Positions 31,312 to 43,571 of a stretch of DNA of 64,000 nucleotides are shown piece after piece. The notes beneath the pieces were generated by a model, which saw nothing but the letters and a program-made list of their open reading frames with translations, had not been told where the DNA came from and made no database searches. Each line of letters begins with the position of its first letter. Position 1 is the first letter of the stretch. The stretch is taken from positions 1 through 64,000 of the forward strand of contig CAJQUW010015339.1 of the NCBI GenBank assembly GCA_907163375.1, in the 5' to 3' direction. The stretch is from Prostheceraeus crozeri. Its lineage: Eukaryota > Platyhelminthes > Polycladida > Euryleptidae. The translations under genes and the position numbers were made by a program.

Positions 31312-32293
31312 TATAGTTCAATAATTGCCTCTGGTTTCTCAAGAATAAGACGAGTTTTGATGTCCAATATTTCGTATTTCTTTGTCAAAGGATCAAATAA
31401 CAATGAAATGTTGATGCAGATTACATGAGATAACACGATGAACACTATGACATGTCTAGACATTCAATGCACAAATCATAGATATATACAATAATTAAGT
31501 AAGCAGGACCAGCTGAAAATCTTAAGTAAAAGAAAGGCAAGAAAATTACTACTTATAAGAATGGCAGTAGGGTCTCTCCATTGCAACCATTGACAAGAGA
31601 AGACAAAACTCTACGAATATGTAGGGCTTCCAAAGCGAGTCTGTTGCTGATGTTTCTCCCTACATTCAGAATTTTCCAACTTACGTTGTCTTCGGGAAAT
31701 GTTTTATGATCCTCAACCATGTGTTGGTAAAAGGCGGAAGCGGACGAAGTTACATGCTCTCTAATTCTCGAGCGAATAGTTCGCGCTGTTTGACCGATGT
31801 ATTTCTTGAGACACAAAGTACAAGTAAGTTCGTATACAGTAAATTTTGTATAACAACGTCGAGTTGTTTCAGCTCTTTCACATTTCCAGCAGTCTGGTTT
31901 GCATTCGGGACTTTCTTTCTCTTCCTCCACCGCATGTTAAGAGGCTTTTCAGTTTGGAAAATTATTCTCGCTTAGGAAGCCCTACATATTCGTAGAGTTT
32001 TGTCTTCTCTTGTCAATGGTTGCAATGGAGAGACCCTACTGCCATTCTTATAAGTAGTAATTTTCTTGCCTTTCTTTTACTTAAGATTTTCAGCTTGTCC
32101 TGCTTACTTAATTATTGTATATATCTATGATTTGTGCATTGAATGTCTAGACATGTCATAGTGTTCATCGTGTTATCTCATGTAATCTGCATCAACATTT
32201 CATTGTTATTTGATCCTTTGACAAAGAAATACGAAATATTGAACATCAAAACTCGTCTTATTCTTGAGAAGCCAGAGGCAATTATTGAACTAT
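31312..32293. mobile_element. Penelope-like element piece in palindromic arrangement
   Basis: Arms 31312-31632 and 31977-32293 are inverted copies (about 98% by eye). The spacer holds most of a GIY-YIG gene on the minus strand. The last 25 codons of that gene lie in the left arm and are repeated, with identical translation, on the plus strand in the right arm. Penelope-like elements are known to carry GIY-YIG endonucleases and to be flanked by repeats in direct or inverted arrangement. No reverse transcriptase is present, so it is heavily truncated. Confidence 0.7.
31553..31930 (-). CDS. GIY-YIG endonuclease domain of a Penelope-like element
   Basis: 125 residues. An N-terminal C-x3-C-x2-C pattern (CKPDCWKC) comes before the GIY-YIG core: VYELTC ... 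KKYIGQTARTIRSRIREH, then YQHMVEDH and a C-terminal LALEALHIRR helix with its Glu. This is the arrangement of Penelope endonucleases, where the domain nicks target DNA for priming. The start at 31930 is only the first available ATG-type codon; the reverse transcriptase that should precede it is missing. The frame is open, but the element is a fragment. Confidence 0.75.
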   Translation of the reverse strand: MEEEKESPECKPDCWKCERAETTRRCYTKFTVYELTCTLCLKKYIGQTARTIRSRIREHVTSSASAFYQHMVEDHKTFPEDNVSWKILNVGRNISNRLALEALHIRRVLSSLVNGCNGETLLPFL

Positions 32294-35109
32294 GGTCTTG
32301 AAGTCTTGCAGCGAAATGCCACTCAGGCAAAATTCTATTGGAATTGAAATGGTCAAACTCTCGGTTATTGACCATCAGGCTTTAATTGACAGTGCAATCA
32401 ATTTTAAAATCAATTAATTCGCTAGTAAGTGAGCAACCAAGTCCTCAAGACGATTAAGTAATCTTGAAGAATTGCGAATCATGATATGTGAGGCCCGATA
32501 TATACATACACACGTATATTGGCTAATAAAACAATCGAGGATCGGACGAATAAAAGTGGCCCCTCTACTATAAAATCCTAGCAAAGGTTAGCCTCCGTTT
32601 TCACTTCTAGTGCATCTAGTGTTCTCATTTTCAAGAAATGAATGGTTTGTGATAAATTAATGTATATTTTAATATGATAATGTATATTTTTGTTCCAACT
32701 GCCTATCTATAACAAATTGTTTGCTTTGAAGGCAAGTAATTCCGATTAATTCCATTTCGGAAAAGCAAACTTAGTGGAAAATTGAACATGAGAGTCCAGT
32801 ATCGACATTTCATTCTGCAAAAATGATTATCCAGTCATGTTATCGATAATAACGGTAGATCCGAAAAGTACTTAAGTATTGATTTCATATTTTCACCTGA
32901 TACGTAGCGTTGCATCATTTTCCAATTTGTTTCATACATTGTGATTTGTCAAAAGCATCATTTTGAGTTTGAATTTCAGAACTATTTATCAAAATGCAAA
33001 AATGAATACAAGAAGCAATTTGTTGGATTCATTTCATTGACATAACATCCGGTCAAATGATCTTGGACAGCTTTTGACACTTAATTTCGGAAAATGTTGT
33101 TCTCTCAGAAGCAGGAAATTGTTGAATTATTCATTAGATAGTTGCTTTCAGAAGATATGAAAATCTGTATGTGCATTACGTCATTTCATCATAATTGTTG
33201 TATCATGAATAACATTTTCCGTTAAATGACCCTTTACACAATTCTACTAGTATTTCAAAATTTCAGATTTAATCATGTTTAATGAGACAATCAAGATTCT
33301 ATGGTGATGCACGATTTTTTAATTTTTCATGTCTTTTAATTTTTCTGTTACTGATGTTGCAGATCTGGGATTCGGCTATATGTAGGGAATTCGCACGTGG
33401 CGCCTACTGTGTTTACGAGTATAGGCAGGATTACATTCATCTCATTTTTATTTTTCAAGATTTCTTAGAGTTTTTTTAAATAATGCCATGCGATTTTGTA
33501 TTTACTTAGGCAAACGTCTGAACTTTGCTTTGATAGCACATGAACAGCCAGAACGATTTTCACACGTTGTTCATTCTTCTCTGTAAAGACAGTCTACATC
33601 AATTCATTTGACATGATTAGCACAGTACATTGACCAATTAATCTGCATTTTGAGGATATTCATGCAAGTTCTCATTCTGTTTGAACATAAGTTTAATATA
33701 CACCAAAATGTTTCTGCTGAATTCTGACAAACAACCGGGTTAAGTGAAAAAAATAGCTGTTCTAGGATCAAGGGCTTCCCTGTAGAGTCCCCTCTGATTC
33801 GATGTAAATATAGCTCCACCCAATCGATTCAAGAGCTTATAAAGAGCACATATTTCAAGTACACTGTCAATCGCTCAATAACAATCACATACGAAGGATG
33901 CATACCAAAATATTTTTTGGTATATTTCTGCTTTCTCTTGGTATATATTTGTATGCTTTTCGTGTGTTATTTCAAATGTGGTATGCTTTACATACTAAAG
34001 CCATACCAGCACAATGTTAAACGAAAGCATCAATCATGTCCAAAGTATGTTGATTTAAGGCCTTTTGTCAATAAAGATCACACTAATGTTACTACTGTTT
34101 TGTAAGTAGTGAGATAATGATATTCAAGCGTCATACTTTCAATAATGAATTCGATTTTAATACACATAATTCTAAGGCATTTCATGAATAATCAATAAGT
34201 ATTTAACCATCAACAATGATGCATTATGTAATTTTGAAATTAGGCACATTATCAATCCGAAATAATAACACATTATAATTCATGAACGCAAAAATAGTTA
34301 TGTTTGAGATATATAAATCAACATGATTGCACGAACAATTTCGTTTGAATGAATTGATGTTTATCAACTTGGTTCATAAAGTAGAGCTAACTAAACGTCC
34401 TGTTAACGCTGCTAGACAAGTGGCAACGACGACAATCTCGTGAATCAAAAATTTCACAATACATCTAATCTAGTTAAATATCACTCTATCAATCAAAAAG
34501 TATTCACGACTAGTATTACTGAAAAAAGTTATTTGACAGTAGTATGTATTATATATATATTATTTTGCTATGTGACTTTAAGCTCTCCATACCAGAGGCA
34601 CACGAATGAGGATGAATTTGGATCGGGTCTCGTATATGAAACATGCCAACAACTCGTATTTCAGTGTAAAACAGCCAATCACAGATAGAATAGTTCGCAT
34701 CGCTACATACCAATCACATATGAAAGTAAGTGAGATGTCGTATGAAAAACATACCAGATCTCTGTAAGCATACGAGAATCTCGTATCAGATGTAGTTTCA
34801 AATTGTATGTGATTTTGGCATATGTTTGCATGTAATTTTCGTATCCAGTGATTTACAGTGACTTCTCCGTCAAACAAAAGTACAGAGACACTGTTCCATG
34901 CACAGCTTGTAATAGTTGAGGGAGTGAACCGTGATAGTGAGAAAAGGATTGTTTTTCACTCGGTGATTTACTAGAGAAGACAAGCCTTCCTAGCCTCGAT
35001 CACACCTACGCATCAAAGGTCACATAAGAGACAAAAATGAAATACTAGTTTGTTTGAGTTAGTTTGTTCACGTTAATCGTGTGTGATCTCTCCTCCAGAG
35101 CGCATATTA
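32294..35109. other. AT-rich non-coding stretch
   Basis: No gene supported. Recurrent CATACCA/GTATGC-type words occur at 33885-34020 and 34590-34860, suggesting a degenerate short repeat. A (TA)n tract is near 34550. Confidence 0.5.
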
Positions 35110-35268
35110 AAATCGAAAGTATACTCATGTTTTCTGGAGAGGATGGGGATTTTCCTGCCTGTTAGAGACTGGAGAAAACCCGTGTGAAGCACGGATCAAC
35201 AAGATGGGAGGAGCCGAGTCGCATGCATCCAACTTAAAGCGACATTTGATAAACTTTCATCGAAAATG
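35110..35268 (+). pseudogene. BED-type zinc-finger remnant
   Basis: An open stretch ends with SHASNLKRHLINFHRK and a stop. The NLKRHL-x3-H pattern is the C-terminal half of a BED finger, common in hAT and related transposases and in a few host proteins. The first Cys pair is not clear. A fragment only. Confidence 0.35.
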
Positions 35269-36480
35269 ATTGATAACTGATACAGCAATGATCACTAAAG
35301 ATAGGTTTAGGTAAGCCTATAATGATCTATGATGTAGGCTACCAGTTTTTTTAAAAAAACTAGGCTATATATACTAGCCACCCGGAGTCGGAGTCCTATC
35401 AAAATAATAGGACGCCGCATCCCTGCTATGCATGTATGTACTATGTAGCACAATCTACTCAGTACTTAGTACTGTACAGTGTGTATTCTATTGATTTGTC
35501 ACATTGGCCACACATATGCACCTGCAATTTGCCAATCATGGCTACGCAGCAACCATTAAGGTGTGAGCATGTGCTCTGTCTTTCGAATGATACAACACTA
35601 AATAATATTTGTCGCGGGATATTGTGAAATTCTTCAGCATTTCTCAAATTCGGCATTCACGTCATTTTCATAATTTCGGCATGCATTCTCATTTTATTAC
35701 TCACATGCCATGAATAATTGACACAATTACCGGCTTTCAGAAGTGTTGGAAACATTATGTTTCCATGTATACATATGACATACATGTATATTATATTATC
35801 CTTTTCTGAGTACTGTGTGAATAATTTTTTATATCCAATGAAGTAGCTGAAAGTGTATGCTACTGATTTTATCAGCTAAGTAGTTCGACTATTTTATTCG
35901 TTTTACTGTTTATGCGACAGAAGTTAAAATATGATACAATGGTAAAAGCGGCTTTAATATGTTGTATGATATCAGGGACAACCATGTCATCGAGTTCCTT
36001 ATTCAATTATGGATTAGATGGGAATGTGTAAGACAAAACAAGGGCATGCAGCGGGATGCAGTTTAAGTGACGTGGCCTTCGAAGTTTCTGCTCCTTCGTA
36101 AAAGGCTTCGTTGATGTAGGATCTACTGCTCAAAGTGTCAAACACAATCCCACATTTGCATATACGGAGCGGCTTTTCGGTTAATTTAACGAATGCAACA
36201 GCTGTTGGGAATATAAAATATTTTGTTTTAGCTGATTTAGTATTCGTTTTGTCTTCATCGCCTGATTTGTCATCATTTGCGTAGAAAGGCTATCAACTCG
36301 TTCAACGGCTATCTGACTTCGATTATGCGAATTTTCTGACTTAAAATGTGGGCAGTGTAATCGCTTTAATAATAAATTCTATATTTAACGAGGATAGCAT
36401 TTGTAGCTGGGAGCTAATTTACAATGGTCCTTCGGCATTCATGCGTTCGATGATTCGCTAGGAAACATTAAAGACAATAG
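35269..36480. other. Non-coding stretch
   Basis: No gene supported. At about 35383-35415 the string CCGGAGTCGGAGTCCTAT starts a small inverted motif related to one at 39464-39530. Confidence 0.5.
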
Positions 36481-36714
36481 TGGCCTAGCGCATCAATTCG
36501 AGATTCCCGATTTAAAAACTTAGGACAGTCCTCTTTCCAATGACCCATTTCTTTACAGAATTTACAAGCCGAAAAAGGTAACGTCTGTTCTTGCGAATAT
36601 TGAATACGATTTCCTCTGTCAGCGGTCCGTAATTGGCGGAAATTTCGATAATTCCCTTGCTTACTTTATAACGAATCCTGGACAGTACCACCGCAAAAAT
36701 CAAAACTATAAAAG

Positions 36715-36761
36715 TACGCGAGGCGCCTTTCGACCGAATCGCTCGGACATCATCAGGCGTA
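36715..36761 (-). ncRNA. Hammerhead-like self-cleaving ribozyme, left arm
   Basis: The minus strand has stem I TACGC/GCGTA, core CTGATGA, stem II closed by CCGA/TCGG, core GAAA, a very short stem III (GGCGCC), and a CTC cleavage triplet before the second stem I strand. A bulged position at the base of stem II departs from the strict consensus. It is a mirror copy of 37317-37363. Confidence 0.7.
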
Positions 36762-36916
36762 TGATTTATTCATGTCGTAACATTCAATTTAGAAATGGGA
36801 ATACATAATACATCAATGAGTCATTTGATCAATTCATTCCATGCTTGGCCGATGTCATGGCACCTGTTGTAGCCCCCTAATCTGTGCGTCCAAATCGCCT
36901 CCTTCACTCGTCTCTT

Positions 36917-37030
<114 letters not shown>

Positions 37031-37316
37031 ATCACCTCTGCCCTATCCCACTGCATCCGATGACCAAGCTCCCACACGTGTCTGGCCACCTCAGCCTTAG
37101 CTTGGTCATCGGATGCAATGGGATAGGGCAGAGGTGATAGCGAGAGAGAGAGAGAGAGGGGGGGGAGACGAGTGAAGGAGGCGATTTGGACGCACAGATT
37201 AGGGGCTACAACAGGTGCCATGACATCGGCCAAGCATGGAATGAATTGATCAAATGACTCATTTATATATTATGTATTCCCATTTCTAAATTGAATGTTA
37301 CGACATGAATAAATCA

Positions 37317-37363
37317 TACGCCTGATGATGTCCGAGCGATTCGGTCGAAAGGCGCCTCGCGTA
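37317..37363 (+). ncRNA. Hammerhead-like self-cleaving ribozyme, right arm
   Basis: Stem I 37317-37321 with 37359-37363; CTGATGA 37322-37328; stem II hairpin 37331-37344; GAAA 37347-37350; GGCGCC as minimal stem III; cleavage expected after the C at 37358. Minimal stem III is typical of hammerheads in Penelope-like elements and retrozymes, which may act as dimers. Confidence 0.7.
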
Positions 37364-39168
37364 CTTTTATAGTTTTGATTTTTGCGGTGGTACTGTCCAA
37401 GATTCGTTATAATTTACAATGACCACGCTGAGTGAGTATAATTCCCTTGCTTGTTATTTCGAAGACTGTGGGCGCGAGTTTCTTTTATCATTTCATGAAA
37501 AGGTTTGTTCATTTTCGAATAAGCTATCAATTCCTGAGCGATCAATATTTACTTCGTCAAAAATCTTCAGGTCTTTTTCCAGCAAGTTTCTCAAGCATGA
37601 ATTTTTCATTTTCGGACTACCACCGACAGATTTAGTGAACTGATATCTCAAATCTTTGGGCAGTTTGCCAAGAGTATTATGAAGAATCAGATCTTGTGAA
37701 TCTGAGTCAATGCCATATTCAGGCAAAACATGACAGCATATATCCGGTTAGCTGGCAAAATGTCGAAGTTCAAAAATTCATCGGACTTGCTGATGCTCGT
37801 CAAGTTCTCTATCTTCTTTAGGTAGGCACGCTTTAGAACAGTTTGGTTACCGTACCATTCTTTAATAGTGAGAGTCCAAGTCTATATTCGTGATCTGATT
37901 TTAGCATTGAAATCGCTCTTCTTGGTATATAGGTCCTAGCGCTTCTTGGAGATATCGTAATTTTACACCGTCGGTTAGATTTTGACAATCAACGGTAGCA
38001 TACCAATTCGAAGTAAATGCTGAGTACTCCGTAATTTCACCTTCAAACTCAAGTGGCTTTATGGGATGAAGTTTTACGAACGACTTGGAAATATCGAGAT
38101 TTTCTTTTTCACTACTTATTTGCTGTTAATTGAGTTCAATAGTTTTCAATTGCAAATTAATTAAATCATCGTGTCGCTCTGCTTCAGCTTCTAAATTTTC
38201 TCGGAACCTCCTCTCAATGTTTTCTTCTTGTTTTTCAACAAGATTTTTCTGTTTTTTATTTTTCGTTGCGGCTCTGTATCAAATCACTTTCTAATACGAA
38301 GCACTTCAGCACTTTTACAGTGTCATTTATTTGCTGTGACAATAGCCCTACATTCTCGGTCTCGCGTGACGATTCCTCTTCATAAATAGAAGACTTCGGA
38401 TCATGGCTGAGATCTTCGATGATTTTGTCGGACAACTCGATGTAACTCTCGCATTGGTTCTTAACGTCATTCAACAATGCTTTCAAATTCTCCATTTCTT
38501 CACTACATTTAACGTACCTCTGTGTAGTCTCTTTACCTAACAAACTCAAAGCTTCTTCGTTTTTATTGTTCGCAATTTCCAGCTTTATCTGTAGCTGCTT
38601 CAAAAGTCGTTTGTACTTCGATTGGGGAATAGATTTAGTTAAGGCAAATTTTTCAGAATTTTCTATTCAGATTTTAATTTTGAAAGATTAATAGCTTGAG
38701 AATGTTTTAGGAATAATATTTTATGAGTTAGGTTGATTAAGTTGGATCATTTTGACGCTCTGCTACCAAATTTATGTACCGACAAATAAAAATGTCACTT
38801 GTTGTCAAGGTTTCGAGAATTATATTGAATTCGAAACATTTACAGATCATCACAAATTACATTTATTTGATGAATGCAAGCAACAGCGTTAAATCGCAAC
38901 ATATATAAAAAGTATACTTTATAAAATTAGTTACACGTGTGCAAGTTCATCATCAGCTTATTTGTAGTCACACACCTATGGCAGCGTTTTTATTATTGCA
39001 GAACTGGTTAAAAAACCTGCTTATTAAGTGACAAATTCAGTTGCAGGTTCTATTTGGAGGCCGTCTGCATGATTTTTTTCAATTCATGCAAGGGTTCTAT
39101 TCGAGAAAATACAGTATCTTTTCCTCTTTTCTTCTCCGCTCTTGAGACGCGCCAGAAAAGGGAGCCTC

Positions 39169-39223
39169 AAAATTCTAGATGTGTAACGAGGACCAAAAAT
39201 TCTAGATGTGTAACGAGGACCAA
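39169..39223 (+). repeat. Two-copy tandem repeat, 27-base period
   Basis: TCTAGATGTGTAACGAGGAC occurs twice in tandem, 27 bases apart. Short-range duplication; no coding role supported. Confidence 0.85.
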
Positions 39224-40816
39224 TTTTTCAATTTTTGAAAGAAATTCTATTGATTTACAGGGTTCTCTGTAGAATATACTGTATGCTACAGTATATTCTA
39301 TTTATCTATATAAAGAGGTTCTTGAAACATCCTTTACTGCTCCATGCTGAAAAAAGACCGGCCAATCTTTCAAATTCTTTTCCATATTTTATTGTCAGTA
39401 GCTTCTTATGGATCTCACCAGAAATCGGTAGGAGATTTATGACAGTGCAGCGATTTCAAATCAAAGAGTCGGAGCCCAATCAGCTTAAGAGGCCCGGAGT
39501 CGGGATCCAGTCAATATCTTAGGACTCCGAAATCATGCCTTCTATATCAAAATTATTTCAGAAGGAAGACGCTATGATTCTATTGTCAAAAAATTTTGGA
39601 CTGTTACGCATGCTCTACAAAACCATTGTCATGAAGCATCATGTTGAAGATGCTATATGAAAGTCAAAAGTGAAAACTCTCCGGAAAAGCAACCTTTATT
39701 ACAAGCGGCTTGTGTCAACTATAAAGCACTATTGAGCTTTATTACATATATTGTAGCCAATGATGTTTGATCACGTAGTTAATAGCGCTTCATTCGACTA
39801 TGAATAAAAATCAGACTTTACAATTATGATTGCTTAGTTACAAAGAAGCAACTTGCTGTTTGTTTAACGTATGATAAAAGGAAAAATGAGTTGCAACAAA
39901 CAATAGTCCGGGAAAAGTAACTGTAAAACTTAAAAGTTCCACGAGCGATATTTGGCAGAAACGTGAACAGAATATAATGAGGGTTTTCGCAGATATTCCT
40001 GAATAGGCGATAACTTAGGCAAATGCGGCCTTTGGCTATGTTGTCAGCAGAGCATTTGTACTGCATTAGAATAGCACAATATGATTTTATGTGCTCACTT
40101 GTCCATGGTTTTCAGGCCTTCAGCTCATAGTGTAAGTATATGAAGAGCAGCAACTAAATATTAATTAAATACACAATGTGCATGCAGTTTCGACTGAATC
40201 AAACGTAAATGAATTCGAGTTGTGACTCAGCACCACATGTGAAATATGCAAACTATTACAATTTGGAGAATTGACTTATCATAATAGCAAATCCTCCTTG
40301 TCATGACAACTTTGCTTTATTGGTAGTGTCTAATAAATTGTCTTCTATGGAAGTGAATCAGAGTTATAAATAAGTTCATTTTCTTAAGCGAGATCATGCC
40401 ACAAACTACCTGCCACTGAAAGAACAAAATATATTAATCAGAGACAAAGATTATAATTTACTCTAAAATATGTAAATCAGTCCATTCAGATAAGAAATGA
40501 AACACAAATCATATCCCTATGAAAATTGAATTAATCACATAAATATAAATGAATTTTGTTGTACATTTTTTCTTTTTTGACTGCATATAATATTATCATC
40601 ACTCTAACCATTTATAAGTCAATTTTGCACAGTGATTTTTATTGACCGTAGAATGCAGTCTGTTAATTAGTAATTCGGACAAGAGTCTTAACTTTACAGA
40701 TTCATTTTGCCTGGATGGAAAAAAGCTATTGACTGGACTTGCCATTATTAGTAGACTTGAAATTTGAGAGAAGAGGATGAAAAAGATCTCAATTTTTGTA
40801 TAAAGGCTTGAGCTTA
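39224..40816. other. AT-rich non-coding stretch
   Basis: No gene supported. The motif around 39464-39530 (CCGGAGTCGGGATCCAGT ... TTAGGACTCCG) is related to 35383-35415. Confidence 0.5.
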
Positions 40817-41043
40817 TTAACCCATTTATGCGCAAGATGTCAAAAAATTGTATTACCGTAGTGAAAATTTGTTTCCTAGGGTAATTCAGCGCGTAGATTT
40901 CATATTTGGCATTAGTTTACACAAATAAAGTGTTTTTCCCATAGATATCGGATGTTTAAAAATTTAAACATTGCGCAAATTCAATATCAAAACGTATAAT
41001 TTCATCCTTAGACTTCATTTTTTATCAGGACAAAAAACACGTT

Positions 41044-42813
41044 TCAGCGTGTGTGATACATTTTGAAACACTTGGGATGTAAGTTTCGGCCACATTTTTC
41101 GCACTGAAAACTGGCGTTATTGCCACAGATACCGCAACGATTTAGTTTTGCGGGAACAACAAGATGGTTGAGCCCGTCATATCGCAATTCATCCATGACG
41201 GATCGTCTGACACTTCTAGAACTGGATCGTGCCGATATCGCTTCTGCTAGCAGAGATTCGGACAGCTGGATTCGGAATTGTAACAAATCCATTGGCCGTT
41301 CGTTGAGATTCGCACACAACATTCGATGAAGTAGCCATGCATTGACTACGGCAACATCAATCAAATGCAAAAATATTGGGTAATACCATTTTTTGCCGCG
41401 AATCGAAATGCGGTAATATCCGACGTCTTGATCATTTCTATCAACGCCGCCCATCGTCTTGTTATACAATTTTATAGATTCGGGACATGAGATTGTCTTC
41501 AAAGCGCGTTCCTTTCGAAAGAATCGGCGCGCTGTCCCCATGGGCTCGCTACCTGCGGCAGTCGATGCAACGTGCACGACCTTGTTGTCTTTCCAACTAG
41601 TCAGATGAACACCAGAACACTTGTCAAACCTGTGAATGAAATTTATGAATTCAGAAATGTTGTCAAACTTATATTTGATTTCACAAACATGCACTTACCA
41701 CGAATCGCAACTTCCTCTTTCTTTGCCATCTAATTCACTCATGTTGGATGGAGCATTTGGAATTCTTGGACGCCGGATCGTTCCTGTCGCCTTGATGTTC
41801 AATTCATTGAGATAACGAAGAAGAGAAATGGATGTAAAATAATTGTCCATCGTGACATGAAGTTGAGTATCCATAAACCTTTTCTGGATAACTTTCATCA
41901 AATAGATGACAACGTTTGCTGATGGTCCCAAGTCGTGCTCTGGTGTAGGCTTTTCAGCAGCTCCAGGGTACGGAGAGAATTGATAGACGTAACCTCGTTG
42001 GCTCGCGATCACCCAGGCCTTGAATCCGAAACGAATCGGCTTTCCTCTGATAAATTGTTTTGACGAGTGTCGACCAAAATAAGGGACAATGCATTCATCC
42101 ACACTGAAATATTCTGTTGCAGGGCCGTATTTCAAGAAATTTTCGTTTAATGATTTCAATAGAATATTTACTTTAAAGAATTTATCCTCAGGGTGATATT
42201 TTGCATCATCATTGTTACAAAAATGCAACCTAGAAAACAACTTTTCAAATTCTTTTTGTGACATGCTTTCAGATATAATCTTGTTTCTCAGCAAATCACT
42301 TTTTGACCAATACAATCTTCGTCGTGGATAACCCAAAACACCAGATATAATCAAAATGCCCAAAACCGCATATATTTGATCTGCTGTGAAACTCTCATTG
42401 GTATACCTTTCAGTTTCAATGAGAATGGATTCTATTAGCTTTGAATCAAAAAACAACCTGAAGAAATCCACTGGCTTTTCACATTCATTTAATTCGTTCT
42501 GATTCTCTTCTATCATTTCGTTATTCACTACCATGCGATTGTTACTGTCTTTCTTTGTCCACTGACACGAGATTTTTCTTTTCTTACCACTTTGCGTATT
42601 CGCATCCGCCTTGTCTTGGTGATCTTCTGATGTAACCAGTTCAACCTCTGATAATAGCTGATTACGATGAAGATGATTGATATTTCCTTCATCCTCATCC
42701 CCACTTTCTTCCTCGGAATTTTGACCATCATTAGGTGGAAGCATAACCACCGCCTCGCAATCTTCTTCGTCATCGGAACCCAATACTCGGTCAAGTGCCT
42801 CTTGTGCTGTCAT
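41044..42813 (-). CDS. piggyBac-type transposase, two coding exons
   Basis: Exon 1 is 42813-41699 and exon 2 is 41629-41044. The intron 41698-41630 (69 bases) starts GTAAGT and ends TTCACAG; splicing keeps the frame and gives about 566 residues, normal for the family. The acidic N-terminus is usual. Catalytic Asp candidates are D239 (FSVDEC), D323 (TMDNYF) and D435 (GGVDRND). The C-terminus has a Cys-rich finger (CGICGNNASFQCEKCGRNLH-type spacing), also typical. Just upstream of the ATG, a TTTTTTTCAG suggests a 5' UTR intron. It cuts and pastes the element at TTAA. All motifs are intact. Confidence 0.93.
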
Positions 42814-42941
42814 TTGTCTGAAAAAAATATAATTTTTTAACTCTTTTTATTATCTTTGTTTTTATTGAAATTACTCTTGAAATTAAGAAGTAGGTTGTCT
42901 GCTTATATTTAAACTTAAAAACAGAGTGCTTATCAATATGT

Positions 42942-43014
42942 GCAGTAGCCGACTTGCTAACGTGACTGCTTCAAAGCGTCTAGAGACGAGGGTTCGAACC
43001 CAGCTAGCAAAATT
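42942..43014 (+). tRNA. tRNA-like remnant (degenerate) inside the piggyBac element
   Basis: A perfect B box GGTTCGAACCC (42991-43001) is preceded at tRNA-like distance by TAGCCGACTTGC, close to an A box, with a variable region between, in the style of Leu/Ser tRNAs. The acceptor arms pair only weakly, so it is a pseudogene or the head of a SINE rather than a working tRNA. Confidence 0.35.
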
Positions 43015-43571
43015 ATTTTTTCCATCTATACGCCAAAAACTTGATAAAACAACTTAATGATTGTTTTGGACGGTGTCAGTGCACTAATAGATAACAAAAT
43101 TCACTACAATTTGATCTCTAAGTTGACATACAGAATCATGTCATAATCAAAATGATATCGCATATGCGCGATGTTTAAATTTTTAAACATTACATAATTT
43201 TCCTTAAAAAAATCAGAGGTTTGTATTTCTTAATAGCTTTTGACTTGATAAAATCAAACTAACTAGCAGTTTTATTCTAAATATAGCAATATCATTCAGC
43301 AAAAATGTTCGTCAGATCAAAATATTACCTTGTTCTCTTCATATTGTTCAAATATTCCTTTGTACGAAAAGTGCGTTCAATTCACCTCGAAGATACGAAT
43401 AGAAAAAGCGAAACATCAATTCAAAAAAGAATGAAACTTAAACAATAGCAGTATGAAATTGATGATTATGCAAAAAAATATGCGATATATTGCAAATTTA
43501 GGAACTTATTGTGAAAAAACTTCACTAGAATTTTTGTTTAAAATTTTAAACATTGCGCATAAATGGGTTAA

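Larger units (their letters stand above)
40821..43567 (-). mobile_element. piggyBac transposon, apparently complete
   Basis: 15-base perfect terminal inverted repeats CCCATTTATGCGCAA (40821-40835) and its complement (43553-43567) are flanked on both sides by TTAA (40817-40820, 43568-43571), the piggyBac target duplication. A TTTAAA(A/T)-rich subterminal motif followed by CATT(G/A)CG-like sequence recurs at 40955, 43172 and 43536. The 2747-base element holds one leftward transposase with one intron. No inactivating change is seen in the transposase, so it may be recent. Confidence 0.95.

Noticed and set aside
31706-31975. Plus-strand 89-residue frame
   Set aside because: It is the antisense of the GIY-YIG gene.
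39169-39223. Tandem repeat considered as a CRISPR-like array
   Set aside because: Only two copies, no spacers, and the sequence is eukaryotic.
40599-40835. 78-residue minus-strand frame
   Set aside because: It runs through the piggyBac end and target site, so it is a chance frame.
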